Shown: positions 1 to 7,265 of the stretch, one piece after another
Layout: each line of letters starts with the position of its first letter
How positions within the stretch are numbered: position 1 is the first letter of the stretch
DNA from: Porticoccaceae bacterium UBA1989
Lineage (GTDB): Bacteria > Pseudomonadota > Gammaproteobacteria > Pseudomonadales > Porticoccaceae
NCBI GenBank assembly: GCA_002335945.1
Contig: DDDD01000066.1
Span: 1,244 to 17,729, forward strand
Direction of reading: 5' to 3'
Length of the DNA stretch: 16,486 bases
Made by a program: the position numbers and the translations under genes
Notes under the pieces: generated by a model
The model's database searches: none
Seen by the model: the letters and a program-made list of their open reading frames with translations, nothing else
Told to the model about the DNA's origin: nothing

Positions 1-101
1 TACCAGACTGCGCTAATCCCCGAATGTCTTTCCATACGGTCTCTTTCGAGAGCGCGCATAATACTGATCAAGCCGGTTTCCGTCAATGTGAAATCATACT
101 A
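1..101 (-). other. Possible fragment of a gene cut by the left window edge
   Basis: No gene can be called with confidence between the window start and the end of the flavoenzyme gene at 191. On the minus strand one frame is open from a TAG at 101-99 to the window edge and could start at TTG 86; it reads LTETGLISIMRALERD and onward. A second minus-strand frame, open from a TGA at 70-68, reads ALSKETVWKDIRGLAQSG, which resembles the recognition helix of winged-helix regulators (S-x-x-T-V-x-x-D-I-R-x-L), but it has no start codon in the window. Having two plausible short frames here fits either a frameshifted regulator gene or chance. The left flanking sequence would decide. Confidence 0.15.
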
Positions 102-190
102 TCGGGCAAATTATCCGTCACTTTGTAGTAATAGCCCAAGCTTGGCTTCAAATACAGTCAGCTCCCAATAATATTAGCCCCCAACGGTAC

Positions 191-2260
191 CTAAATCAGT
201 ATTCTTTCGCGCTTAAAAGGTACCTCTAACAATGGATGTTTTTCGTCATGCTGACGGGCATTCAAATGCCCAGAATAGACGGCATTAGCAATCGTGCCTG
301 GGGCAAAGCAGTCACCTACGGCCGTTAGAGTAGAGATACCACTTTGGGTCCAGAGATCAGACTTTATTTCTCGCTCAGCGATCAAGGTTTGGTAGAGCTG
401 TTCATGGGGTAATTTCTCGGTGACCATTACCAGTGCATCTGTATCAACAATCTGTTTTTTATCGGTGTACACACAGGCCAGCACGCAGTGATCGGCTTCA
501 ATACGGCTAAGATTTTGCTGGGTGTAAATAGTCACCCCAAGTTCTAGCAGTCGAGTCTGAATACGGTGCTGCTCCATGGTGTAAACCGTCCAGGGGGATA
601 CCAGAGCATCGTTGGTGACGAAGCTAACCTGACAACCGGCAGCGACCAATTTCTCGGCAATAACCCCGCCCATATAGAAGTTGTCGTCATCAAATAGCAT
701 AACTTTCCCAGAGGGGAGTTTGCCGGCAAAAATATCATCTGGGGTAAACAGCTTGCTGCTGTCTAGGCCTTCAACGGAAAAAGGCGTTGAGCGGCTAATA
801 CCATCGCGACGCCAATAGGCACCGGTTGCCAGATACACATGGGGTATGTCAAAGCTCAAAATATCCCGGGCATTCAGGCTGCTATCAAAATACAGCTCTA
901 CATTGGGAGCTTTACGCAGCCAAAGCTCGCGGTAATCTGCGACGCGCTTCCAAGCGTTTAAGCCGGGAAGGGCAGATTCCTGTAACACTCTACCGCCTAG
1001 TTGCTTGGAGGCTTCGGCAAGAGTTACCTGATAGCCACGCTTGCCCAATGACATGGCCAGCTCCATACCGGCGGGGCCAGCGCCCACCACCAGAACTGCA
1101 TCGTCGGTATTTTTCGCGGGGATTATTTCCGGGTGCCAGCCTTTGCGCCACTCTTCACCCAGGGTCGGGTTTTGGGTGCAGCGAATCGGCGAGCTATTCA
1201 TGTCTCCGGTCACGCAGATATTGCAGCCAATACATTCACGGATATCGTCGAAGCGGCCTTCACGAATCTTGTTGGGTAAAAAGGGATCGGCGATGGAAGG
1301 GCGGGCAGCACCAATCATATCCAGTACGCCACCTTTTATTAGTGAGACCATTTTGTCGGGGCTGGTATAGCGGCCCACACCTACAACAGGCTTTTTAGTT
1401 ACCTGCTTAACAAAGCTTGTAAAGGGTTCCTGGTAACCCTCTTCGGCAAATCTTGAGGTCTGAGAATCATTCGACCAGTCAGAGATATTCACATCCCAGA
1501 GGTCCGGTATCTCAGACAGCATCTCAATAACTTCTCTGCCCTCATCACCACAGCGCAGGCCGCCACTGGCGATTAATTCATCAACAGCAAAACGGCAGGC
1601 TACGGCACAGCGATCACCCACGGCTTCTTTGGTGTCCTGTAACACCTGTTTCATCAGGCGGACTCGGTTGACGAGACTGCCGCCATACTCATCGGTACGG
1701 CGATTATGGCGGGGGGACAAAAAGTGCTGTAGTAAGGTGAGGTCATGACCAAGGTATACATAAATTATATCGAAGCCCGCGGCCTTGGCACGCAGTGCCG
1801 CTTGGCGGTGCCAGTGCCGGAAGTTAGAAATATCCTTTTTATCCATGGCCCGAGCGCTAAAAGGTAGGTTGTCGTAACAGGCCGTATGGCTGGGTGCTAG
1901 AGGAACCTCCCGAGAATAGAGATTACCTGTTGAGGAACCGCTATGGGCGAGTTCAACACCGGCCAGAGAACCATACTGATGCACGGCGTCTGTCATCAGC
2001 TGCAAGCCAGCCATATCCCCATCGTCCCACAGGCGGCCTTCTATATAGGGGGTCACATCTGAGGTTGGATGTATCTCCATCATTTCGGTGCACACCACGC
2101 CCCAGCCACCCTCAGCTTTAACGCCGCGCATTGCTGCCAGTGACTGGGGCCGTAGATGGCCCATGCCATTGCAATGGGGTACCTGATAGAAACGATTAGG
2201 GGCCGTTACTGGACCTATTTGTAGAGGCTCAAAAAGGCAGTCGTAGTTACTAATATTCAT
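191..2260 (-). CDS. Trimethylamine/histamine dehydrogenase-like FMN, 4Fe-4S flavoprotein (Old Yellow Enzyme superfamily)
   Basis: The 689-residue product matches the trimethylamine dehydrogenase (TMADH) architecture. Residues 1 to about 370 form an FMN-binding TIM barrel that carries the 4Fe-4S ligands Cys343, Cys346, Cys349 and Cys361. Residues from about 388 onward form a dinucleotide-binding domain with VVGAGPAG at 391-398. Cys30 in the VPHCNGMG motif is at the position where TMADH attaches FMN covalently. Tyr169 and His172, and Asp265 shortly after Trp262, match the TMADH catalytic triad (Tyr169, His172, Asp267). Family members oxidatively demethylate or deaminate amines in the cytoplasm and pass electrons to an electron-transferring flavoprotein; no ETF gene is in the window. 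The TMADH aromatic cage (Tyr60, Trp264, Trp355) reads Met60, Trp262, Asp353 here, so trimethylamine itself is unlikely to be the substrate. Start ATG 2260 follows a GAGA sequence and the stop is TAG at 193-191. A 2,4-dienoyl-CoA reductase role is less likely, because the covalent-FMN Cys and the catalytic triad are conserved. Confidence 0.88.
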   Translation of the reverse strand: MNISNYDCLFEPLQIGPVTAPNRFYQVPHCNGMGHLRPQSLAAMRGVKAEGGWGVVCTEMMEIHPTSDVTPYIEGRLWDDGDMAGLQLMTDAVHQYGSLAGVELAHSGSSTGNLYSREVPLAPSHTACYDNLPFSARAMDKKDISNFRHWHRQAALRAKAAGFDIIYVYLGHDLTLLQHFLSPRHNRRTDEYGGSLVNRVRLMKQVLQDTKEAVGDRCAVACRFAVDELIASGGLRCGDEGREVIEMLSEIPDLWDVNISDWSNDSQTSRFAEEGYQEPFTSFVKQVTKKPVVGVGRYTSPDKMVSLIKGGVLDMIGAARPSIADPFLPNKIREGRFDDIRECIGCNICVTGDMNSSPIRCTQNPTLGEEWRKGWHPEIIPAKNTDDAVLVVGAGPAGMELAMSLGKRGYQVTLAEASKQLGGRVLQESALPGLNAWKRVADYRELWLRKAPNVELYFDSSLNARDILSFDIPHVYLATGAYWRRDGISRSTPFSVEGLDSSKLFTPDDIFAGKLPSGKVMLFDDDNFYMGGVIAEKLVAAGCQVSFVTNDALVSPWTVYTMEQHRIQTRLLELGVTIYTQQNLSRIEADHCVLACVYTDKKQIVDTDALVMVTEKLPHEQLYQTLIAEREIKSDLWTQSGISTLTAVGDCFAPGTIANAVYSGHLNARQHDEKHPLLEVPFKRERILI

Positions 2261-2464
2261 GAGATCTCGGTTTTATTATTTTGTTTGTTCGAGGGCATTA
2301 GTGTCTGATACTCAATGGAAAATCTCAATAGAAAATAATGCTGGTGGGTAACCCTATGGGGTATCAGGTTGATCCAAGGTAACCACAATGATTCAATGCG
2401 CTGTTCCTGCTCATTTAAGGCAGCTTTCCATCCAGGTACTATTCTAATTGGAGACCCCAGCGTT

Positions 2465-2577
2465 ATGATCGAAGTCACCCTTAAAGGGAAAGCGCTACAA
2501 AGCCTTGGCGAAGCGCCTGTAGGACTGGGGTTAAGTTCATTGCCCCTGATATTATTATCCTAGAACTTCAGCTGCAA
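2465..2577 (+). pseudogene. Thiol peroxidase (tpx)-like 5' fragment with a one-base frame break
   Basis: ATG 2465 is preceded by GGAGA about 10 bases upstream and opens a frame reading MIEVTLKGKALQSLGEAPVG, much like the N terminus of Tpx peroxiredoxins (typically xxVTLKGNPV...G.LP.VG). The frame stops at 2561-2563. Moving by one base at the GGGG run (2527-2530) gives GVKFIAPDIIILELQLQ, which resembles the next Tpx segment (APDFxL...DL). The Tpx catalytic-Cys region is absent and the shifted frame runs directly into the methyltransferase. I read it as the truncated, frame-broken start of a tpx gene left at a recombination junction. The Tpx resemblance is from memory of the family and is short. 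The alternative is a chance resemblance, with this stretch being ordinary leader sequence. Confidence 0.35.
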
Positions 2578-3231
2578 CAGTGTCCACTATGCCCCTTATG
2601 TGACGGGCAGTCGGTTGCGGAATACCATACGGATAAGCGCAGAGACTATCTGCAATGTGGCGATTGCGAACTAGTGTTTGTACCCACCCATCAACAGCTA
2701 AGCCAGCAAGATGAAAAAGCAGCCTATGACTTTCATCAAAACTCACCGAATGATGTGGGTTATCGACAGTTTTTAAGCCGTCTCTCTGGGCCATTGATGG
2801 ACCGCCTTGAGGCCAATAGTCAGGGGCTTGATTTTGGTTGCGGTCCAGGTCCAACACTCTCAGTAATGCTCGAAGAGCAGGGCCATCAGGTCGCACTTTA
2901 CGACATCTTTTACGCCGATAATCCAGACGTTCTAATCGGTGGATATGACTTTATTACCAGTACCGAAGTGATTGAACATCTATCTCAGCCCGGCGCAGAA
3001 TTGCAGCGCTTATGGAGTCTGTTAAAGCCTGGTGGTTATCTTGGGTTAATGACTAAGCAGACAACCAATTGCGAAGCCTTTGCCAGCTGGCACTATAAAA
3101 ATGACCCGACCCATATCAGTTTTTTCAATAATCAAACCTTCGACTATCTGGGCCATCAATGGGGTTCAGCGCCAGAGTTTATTGGCGCTGATGTTATTAT
3201 TTTCCGCAAACAGACTGCCTCGCCTGAATAA
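2572..3231 (+). CDS. Class I SAM-dependent methyltransferase with N-terminal cysteine pairs
   Basis: The Rossmann-type methyltransferase core is clear: motif I GLDFGCGPGP (coding about 2824-2853), an acidic post-I segment VALYDIFY, then STEVIEHL and LLKPGGYLGLMT. The only conventional start is GTG 2674, but the frame stays open upstream to 2485. That extension encodes CPLC (Cys codons at 2581 and 2590, another at 2599) and, about 22 residues later, QCGDCELVFV (Cys codons at 2656 and 2665). Paired CxxC motifs followed by LVFVP are typical of the N-terminal zinc-binding part of related methyltransferases, so the true product probably includes them. No ATG, GTG or TTG precedes them in frame; CTG 2572 or an ATT codon such as 2551 would be needed, or translation from ATG 2465 with a frameshift. 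The substrate is unknown. The last 35 bases overlap the convergent PLP-enzyme gene. Function is sure at family level; the start is not. Confidence 0.75.
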   Translation: MQQCPLCPLCDGQSVAEYHTDKRRDYLQCGDCELVFVPTHQQLSQQDEKAAYDFHQNSPNDVGYRQFLSRLSGPLMDRLEANSQGLDFGCGPGPTLSVMLEEQGHQVALYDIFYADNPDVLIGGYDFITSTEVIEHLSQPGAELQRLWSLLKPGGYLGLMTKQTTNCEAFASWHYKNDPTHISFFNNQTFDYLGHQWGSAPEFIGADVIIFRKQTASPE

Positions 3232-4600
3232 AGGCCTGCACTGAACGGCTAATATCCTGCTCGCTGGTCACCCAGGAACAGACGCTGATGCGAATGACTT
3301 TTTTACCCTTCCATACCGAGCTGCCCAGCCAACATTCCCCGGACTGTTGAATTGATTCAAGAATAGATTGGGTGGTTTCATCGTTATCGCTGGGTGCAAC
3401 AATTACCTGATTAAAGACCACATCATTGAGAACAGTAAAGCCTGCAGATGTAAGCTCACCGGCAAACTGCACCGCTCGCTCATGCAAACCAAAAACCAGC
3501 TCATCAACCCCGTCAGACCCAAGGTATTTCAGTGCCGCCCAAAGCTCAATGGCTCTGGCTCGTCGAGACATCTCTGGGGTGTAGAGCATGCCATCACGGT
3601 TTTCGCTAAAGTTTAAATAGGCGCCAGAGGCTTGCAATGCCATAACCAAGGCATCCTTATCCCGGCACAGCAATATGCCGCTGTCATAGGGTGTGTTTAA
3701 GGTTTTGTGACCATCCACAGACCATGAATGGGCTTTTTCCATACCCTCGGTCAGATGGGCAAGGCGTTTGGTACCACCAGCCCAGAGACCGAATGCCCCA
3801 TCAATATGGACCCAGGCATCGACTGCATTGGCGTTATCGCAGATTTCCTGCAGAGGATCAAAGGCCCCTGAATTAACATTGCCGGCCTGCAACAAAACAA
3901 TACAGCTATTATCCAGAGCGGGCATAGCCCCGGGGATAATGCGTCCCTGATCATCACAGTCGACCCATTCAATATTGTCGATACCAAAACCCAGTAATGC
4001 GATAGCCTTGACCACGGCGCCATGGGTCTGGCTACTAGCAATCACACGAATCGGCGGTGCGCCGCTATGACCAAGCTGATTAAAGTCCCAGTTATGATTT
4101 TTAAAGATGCGGTAACGTGCCGCCGCAAGGCCACAAAAGATAGCCGACGAAGTGCCGCTAACAAATCCTGCCACGGTGGTATCAGGTAGGCCAAATAGCT
4201 GGCGCAACCATTCCTCGCAAACCTGCTCCAGTTTAGAGGTGATCGGGGACATGACATAGAGCGCGGTATTCTGATCCCAGAAATCCGTTAGCAGCTTAGT
4301 CGCTAGACTCACAGGTAGAATGCCGCCATTAACAAAACCAAAGTAACGGCCACCAGCCTGGGCAACAGAGGCGGGTGAACCATACTGATGTAGCTGTTCT
4401 AAAATTGCCTTGGCATCACCGGAGTTCTCAGGCAGGTCTTCATCAAAATGCCTGAGTTCTGCAAGGGCCTGACCCGAGGGGAATACATTGCGCACCAGCG
4501 CCTCATCCGCATACTCAAAGGCATAGTTTTGAGCCTGCTTATAGAGGGTTTTAGCCTGCTGTTCCTGCTGCATCTTGTCACGCAAGGTCATATTTTTCAC
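3197..4600 (-). CDS. PLP-dependent group II decarboxylase-like enzyme (aspartate aminotransferase fold)
   Basis: The 467-residue protein has the fold-type I hallmarks of the group II amino-acid decarboxylases. They are SGTSSA at 148-153 for phosphate binding, Gln-Thr-His at 191-193 with His193 likely stacking on the cofactor, Asp267 in HIDGAFG for the pyridine nitrogen, and Lys299 in SVDGHKTLN for the Schiff base. Family members decarboxylate aromatic amino acids, glutamate, diaminobutyrate or tyrosine; the substrate here cannot be read from the sequence. Length is typical for a single-domain member. The first possible start is GTG 4600, but ATG 4591 (reading MTLRDKM) sits about 6 bases behind GAGTG and is at least as likely. 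The gene is divergent from fadB, with 127 bp between them. Its 3' end overlaps the methyltransferase gene by 35 bp in convergent orientation, with no separate terminator visible. Confidence 0.8.
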   Translation of the reverse strand: MKNMTLRDKMQQEQQAKTLYKQAQNYAFEYADEALVRNVFPSGQALAELRHFDEDLPENSGDAKAILEQLHQYGSPASVAQAGGRYFGFVNGGILPVSLATKLLTDFWDQNTALYVMSPITSKLEQVCEEWLRQLFGLPDTTVAGFVSGTSSAIFCGLAAARYRIFKNHNWDFNQLGHSGAPPIRVIASSQTHGAVVKAIALLGFGIDNIEWVDCDDQGRIIPGAMPALDNSCIVLLQAGNVNSGAFDPLQEICDNANAVDAWVHIDGAFGLWAGGTKRLAHLTEGMEKAHSWSVDGHKTLNTPYDSGILLCRDKDALVMALQASGAYLNFSENRDGMLYTPEMSRRARAIELWAALKYLGSDGVDELVFGLHERAVQFAGELTSAGFTVLNDVVFNQVIVAPSDNDETTQSILESIQQSGECWLGSSVWKGKKVIRISVCSWVTSEQDISRSVQAFIQARQSVCGK

Positions 4601-4727
4601 TCATATATTGGTTATAATTAGTGTCGGTCGCAGTAAATCATAGACTCACTCTCTAACAAAGCTAGAATAGCCAGCAATTCAGTTAGTAATACTATTCAAT
4701 CTACTATTTTTTACGGGAAAGCACGCT
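4601..4727. promoter_or_regulatory. Divergent intergenic region between the PLP-enzyme gene and fadB
   Basis: This AT-rich 127-bp spacer must hold the promoters of both divergent genes. A TATAAT hexamer lies at 4613-4618 on the plus strand and a TATAAC can be read on the minus strand in the same place. Neither has a convincing -35 box at the right distance. A weak GGGAAAG ribosome-binding site precedes fadB ATG 4728. I see no clear FadR- or PsrA-type palindrome. Confidence 0.35.
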
Positions 4728-6878
4728 ATGTTTGAAGGGAATACTCTCAGCCTTATCAGGCTCGACAACGATTTTGCCGAAATTAAATTCGATAGCCAAA
4801 GTGGCTCGGTAAATAAATTCAATGAAGAGACCCTTGGTGACCTTCGCAGTGCCCTAGACAGTCTAAAGGCAGAGCAGGGCATTAAGGGTTTGCTTCTAAG
4901 CAGTGGTAAGTCGGTATTTGTAGTGGGTGCTGATATTACTGAATTTAAAGAGATGTTCTCTGCGCCCAAGGCAGACTTTATTGCCGCCGCGCAGATCGCC
5001 AATGGATTGTTTTCTGAGATCGAAGACCTGCCTTATCCGTCAGTTGCTGCGATTAACGGCTTTGCCCTAGGTGGCGGCTTTGAAATCTGTCTGGCCTGTG
5101 ACTGCCGAGTGATCTCCTCCAAGGCTGCGGTTGGCTTACCAGAAACTGGGCTGGGTATTATTCCAGGCTGGGGCGGCACAGTGCGCCTGCCAAGACTAAT
5201 TGGTTACACCGCTGCAGTGCAGTGGATCGTGTCTGGGGCACAGCAAAAACCAAAGGCGGCACAGCAGTCGGGTGCAGTAGATATTATTGCCGAGCCCGAA
5301 GAGCTGCGCGCCCAGTCCCTGGCAACATTGCAGGAAATGGTCGATGGAACCCGTGAATATCAGGCCCGTCGTATCCAGAAAAACTCTCCACTGAGCATGT
5401 CGGCTGCAGAGATTGATGCTACATCAGCAAATTATCGCGCGGCTATTGTCGGTAAAGTAGGCAACCATTATCCGGCTCAGCTAATAGCTGTTGATCTGGT
5501 CGCCGGTGCCGCCGGTTTGGGTCGTGACGAGGCCATTAAAGCTGAAAACGAAGCTTTCTATAACATTACTCGAACGCCTCAGGCGCGTGCACTGGTGGGT
5601 TTATTCCTCAATGATCAATACGTGGTTAAGCAGGCCAAAAATCGCGGCAAGGCCCATAAGCCTGCGCCGATTAATATGGCGGGCGTGATTGGTGCCGGTA
5701 TTATGGGTGGCGGTATTGCCTACCAAAATGCCATCAGAGGCTACAACGTGGTGATGAAAGATATTGCCGAGCCAGCATTGGATCTGGGTATTCAAGAAGC
5801 CAGCAAGCTTCTCGCCAAATCTGTTAAGCGCGGCAAGTTCGACGAACCAAAAGCAGCGCAAATTTTAACCAAGATTAAACCCACACTGGCTGATAGCGAC
5901 ATCGCTAGCTGCGACATGCTGGTAGAAGCAGTGGTGGAACTGGAGGCGGTTAAGAAGCAGGTATTACCAGCGGTAGAATCTCAGTTAGCCCCCTCAGCAA
6001 TTATTACTTCTAACACCTCAACTATTTCAATTACCCGTCTGGCAGAGTCATTGCAGCGTCCAGAAAATTTCTGTGGCATGCACTTCTTTAACCCTGTCCA
6101 TGCAATGCCTCTGGTGGAAGTTATTCGCGGCGAGAAAACCTCTGACGCTACTGTCGCAGCAGTTTGCGCCTACGCACTGGGTCTGGGTAAAAAGCCAATT
6201 GTGGTTAACGACTGCCCGGGCTTCCTAGTTAATCGCGTGTTATTTGCCATGTTATTTGGCCTCGAAATGATGCTCACAGAAGGCGCGGACTTCCAGCAGA
6301 TCGACAAGGTAATGGAAGGTTGGGGACTCCCAATGGGCCCGGCATACCTCATGGATGTGATTGGTATAGATACGATTAATCATTGCTACCCAGTGATGAT
6401 CGATGGTTTGCCAGAGCGGTTTAAAAAGACTGCTGATGTATGGCCAACAGAATCAATCTTTAATGCCAACCGACTGGGTCAGAAAAATGGCCTGGGTTAT
6501 TACCGTTATGAACTCAACGAAAAAGGTAAGCCAGGCAAAGCCGTCGACCCTGAAGTTATCGGCATGTTAGAAAATCTCTACGGTGAAGCCCATGCGGTTG
6601 ATGCCGACGAAATTATTGATCGTCTGATGATCGCCATGGCCATGGAAATGATTCATTGCTTGGAAGAGGGCGTGGTTGCCTCGCCGGCAGAAGCGGATAT
6701 GTCATTGGTTTACGGTGTTGGCTTCCCAGCATTTCGCGGCGGTGTCTGTCGCTGGATGGATGAGACGGGTCTTCAGGAAATCTGTGATCGGGCTGATAAA
6801 TATATGTCTATCAGTGAGTTGTATCGTCCCACCGATAAGTTGCGCGCGATGGCCGCCAATGGCGAAACTTTGTATTAG
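4728..6878 (+). CDS. fadB: Fatty acid oxidation complex alpha subunit (enoyl-CoA hydratase / 3-hydroxyacyl-CoA dehydrogenase)
   Basis: The 716-residue product is collinear with E. coli FadB along its whole length. The N-terminal crotonase domain (about 1-190) has the oxyanion and catalytic region GFALGGGFE with Glu119, and GLPETGLGIIPGWGG with Glu139, in the same numbering as E. coli. After a linker, the NAD-binding motif GAGIMGGGI (322-330) opens the 3-hydroxyacyl-CoA dehydrogenase part, with SNTSTISI at 428-435, catalytic His452 in GMHFFNPVH and Glu464. The enzyme hydrates enoyl-CoA and oxidises 3-hydroxyacyl-CoA in the cytoplasmic beta-oxidation cycle. FadB normally forms an alpha2-beta2 complex with the thiolase FadA, usually encoded just downstream. 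Here the next sequence is a hairpin and repeats, then a gene on the opposite strand, so fadA must lie elsewhere. FadJ is less likely because the N terminus (SGSVNKFN, FVVGADITEF) is FadB-like. Confidence 0.95.
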   Translation: MFEGNTLSLIRLDNDFAEIKFDSQSGSVNKFNEETLGDLRSALDSLKAEQGIKGLLLSSGKSVFVVGADITEFKEMFSAPKADFIAAAQIANGLFSEIEDLPYPSVAAINGFALGGGFEICLACDCRVISSKAAVGLPETGLGIIPGWGGTVRLPRLIGYTAAVQWIVSGAQQKPKAAQQSGAVDIIAEPEELRAQSLATLQEMVDGTREYQARRIQKNSPLSMSAAEIDATSANYRAAIVGKVGNHYPAQLIAVDLVAGAAGLGRDEAIKAENEAFYNITRTPQARALVGLFLNDQYVVKQAKNRGKAHKPAPINMAGVIGAGIMGGGIAYQNAIRGYNVVMKDIAEPALDLGIQEASKLLAKSVKRGKFDEPKAAQILTKIKPTLADSDIASCDMLVEAVVELEAVKKQVLPAVESQLAPSAIITSNTSTISITRLAESLQRPENFCGMHFFNPVHAMPLVEVIRGEKTSDATVAAVCAYALGLGKKPIVVNDCPGFLVNRVLFAMLFGLEMMLTEGADFQQIDKVMEGWGLPMGPAYLMDVIGIDTINHCYPVMIDGLPERFKKTADVWPTESIFNANRLGQKNGLGYYRYELNEKGKPGKAVDPEVIGMLENLYGEAHAVDADEIIDRLMIAMAMEMIHCLEEGVVASPAEADMSLVYGVGFPAFRGGVCRWMDETGLQEICDRADKYMSISELYRPTDKLRAMAANGETLY

Positions 6879-6906
6879 GCTATTTATATTTAGAAGCGAG
6901 TTTGTG

Positions 6907-6959
6907 AAAACTTACTTTGCATCCTGGGCCCTTTGTTCAGGGTGCCTAAGTGAGGTTTT
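6907..6959 (+). terminator. Terminator-like hairpin downstream of fadB
   Basis: Starting 28 bases after the fadB stop codon, AAAACTTACTT (6907-6917) pairs imperfectly with AAGTGAGGTTTT (6948-6959). An inner arm GCATCCTG (6919-6926) pairs with CAGGGTGC (6938-6945), giving a long stem of about 20 pairs with bulges and a 11-base loop. The distal arm ends in TTTTA, although no long U tract follows. It is placed to end fadB transcription before the repeat region. Confidence 0.5.
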
Positions 6960-6968
6960 AGAGTCAGT

Positions 6969-6996
6969 GGATCCTTCGGCTTCGCTCAGGATGACA
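6969..6996. repeat. Short dispersed-repeat copy ending in GGATGACA
   Basis: The sequence GGATCCTTCGGCTTCG followed by CTCAGGATGACA has an internal palindrome-like core (CTTCGGCTTCG) and ends in the same GATGACA as the elements at 7027-7092 and 16451-16482. Repeats of this kind, with GATC, an imperfect hairpin and a terminal GATGAC, are scattered between genes in many bacteria. The relation to the other copies in this window is a reading of sequence similarity, not an alignment score. Confidence 0.5.
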
Positions 6997-7026
6997 GTCT
7001 GAGGCCTCTTGTTGCCAGCTCCCAGT

Positions 7027-7092
7027 TTGTCATCTCGAACGCATGTGAGAGATCGCGAGATCCCTCGTCGCTACGCTCTGTCGGGATGACAA
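7027..7092. repeat. 66-bp element with 12-bp terminal inverted repeats
   Basis: TTGTCATCTCGA at 7027-7038 and TCGGGATGACAA at 7081-7092 are inverted repeats matching at 11 of 12 positions. Between them lies a GAGATC-rich, partly self-complementary core. This is the layout of a REP- or MITE-like non-coding intergenic repeat, with no protein of its own. Its right end is also the first unit of the tandem array that follows. Confidence 0.6.
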
Positions 7093-7251
7093 GACTGGAG
7101 TGCCTGTCGGGATGACAAGACTGGAGTACCTGTCGGGATGACAAGACTGGAGTACCTGTCGGGATGACAAGGATGGAGTGCCTGTCGGGATGACAAGGAT
7201 GGAGTGCCTGCCGGTATGACAATGGTGGCGCACCTGTCGGGATGAAAAATT
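7081..7251. repeat. Tandem array of 26-bp units, seven copies
   Basis: Units begin exactly 26 bp apart at 7081, 7107, 7133, 7159, 7185, 7211 and 7237. Each opens with TCGGGATGACAA or a variant, the right terminal repeat of the element at 7027-7092. Units 2 and 3 are identical and so are units 4 and 5; they differ from each other by AAGACTGG versus AAGGATGG and by one A/G change. Unit 6 is diverged (CCGGTATGACAA) and unit 7 decays after GGGATGA. The array lies between the convergent fadB and PyrD-like genes. Open frames across it on the minus strand only restate the repeat and are not taken as genes. Confidence 0.85.
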
Positions 7252-7265
7252 AGCGAGCGATGGCC

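Noticed and set aside
826..1398. 190-residue open frame on the plus strand
   Set aside because: It lies fully opposite the well-supported flavoenzyme gene and shows no recognisable motif; it is a shadow of that coding sequence.
2369..2464. Longer version of the tpx-like frame starting upstream of ATG 2465
   Set aside because: The part before ATG 2465 has no family resemblance, while ATG 2465 has a good GGAGA at the right distance.
2257..2478. 73-residue open frame on the minus strand upstream of the flavoenzyme gene
   Set aside because: No motif and no convincing ribosome-binding site, and it covers the flavoenzyme leader and the tpx-like start on the other strand.
6986..7233. Two overlapping minus-strand frames encoding peptides rich in SCHPDRHSSLVIPTG
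   Set aside because: They are direct translations of the 26-bp tandem repeat in different frames, with no start signal or conserved domain.
6969..7260. Possible CRISPR array
   Set aside because: Units are head-to-tail at exactly 26 bp with no variable spacers, and no cas gene is nearby.
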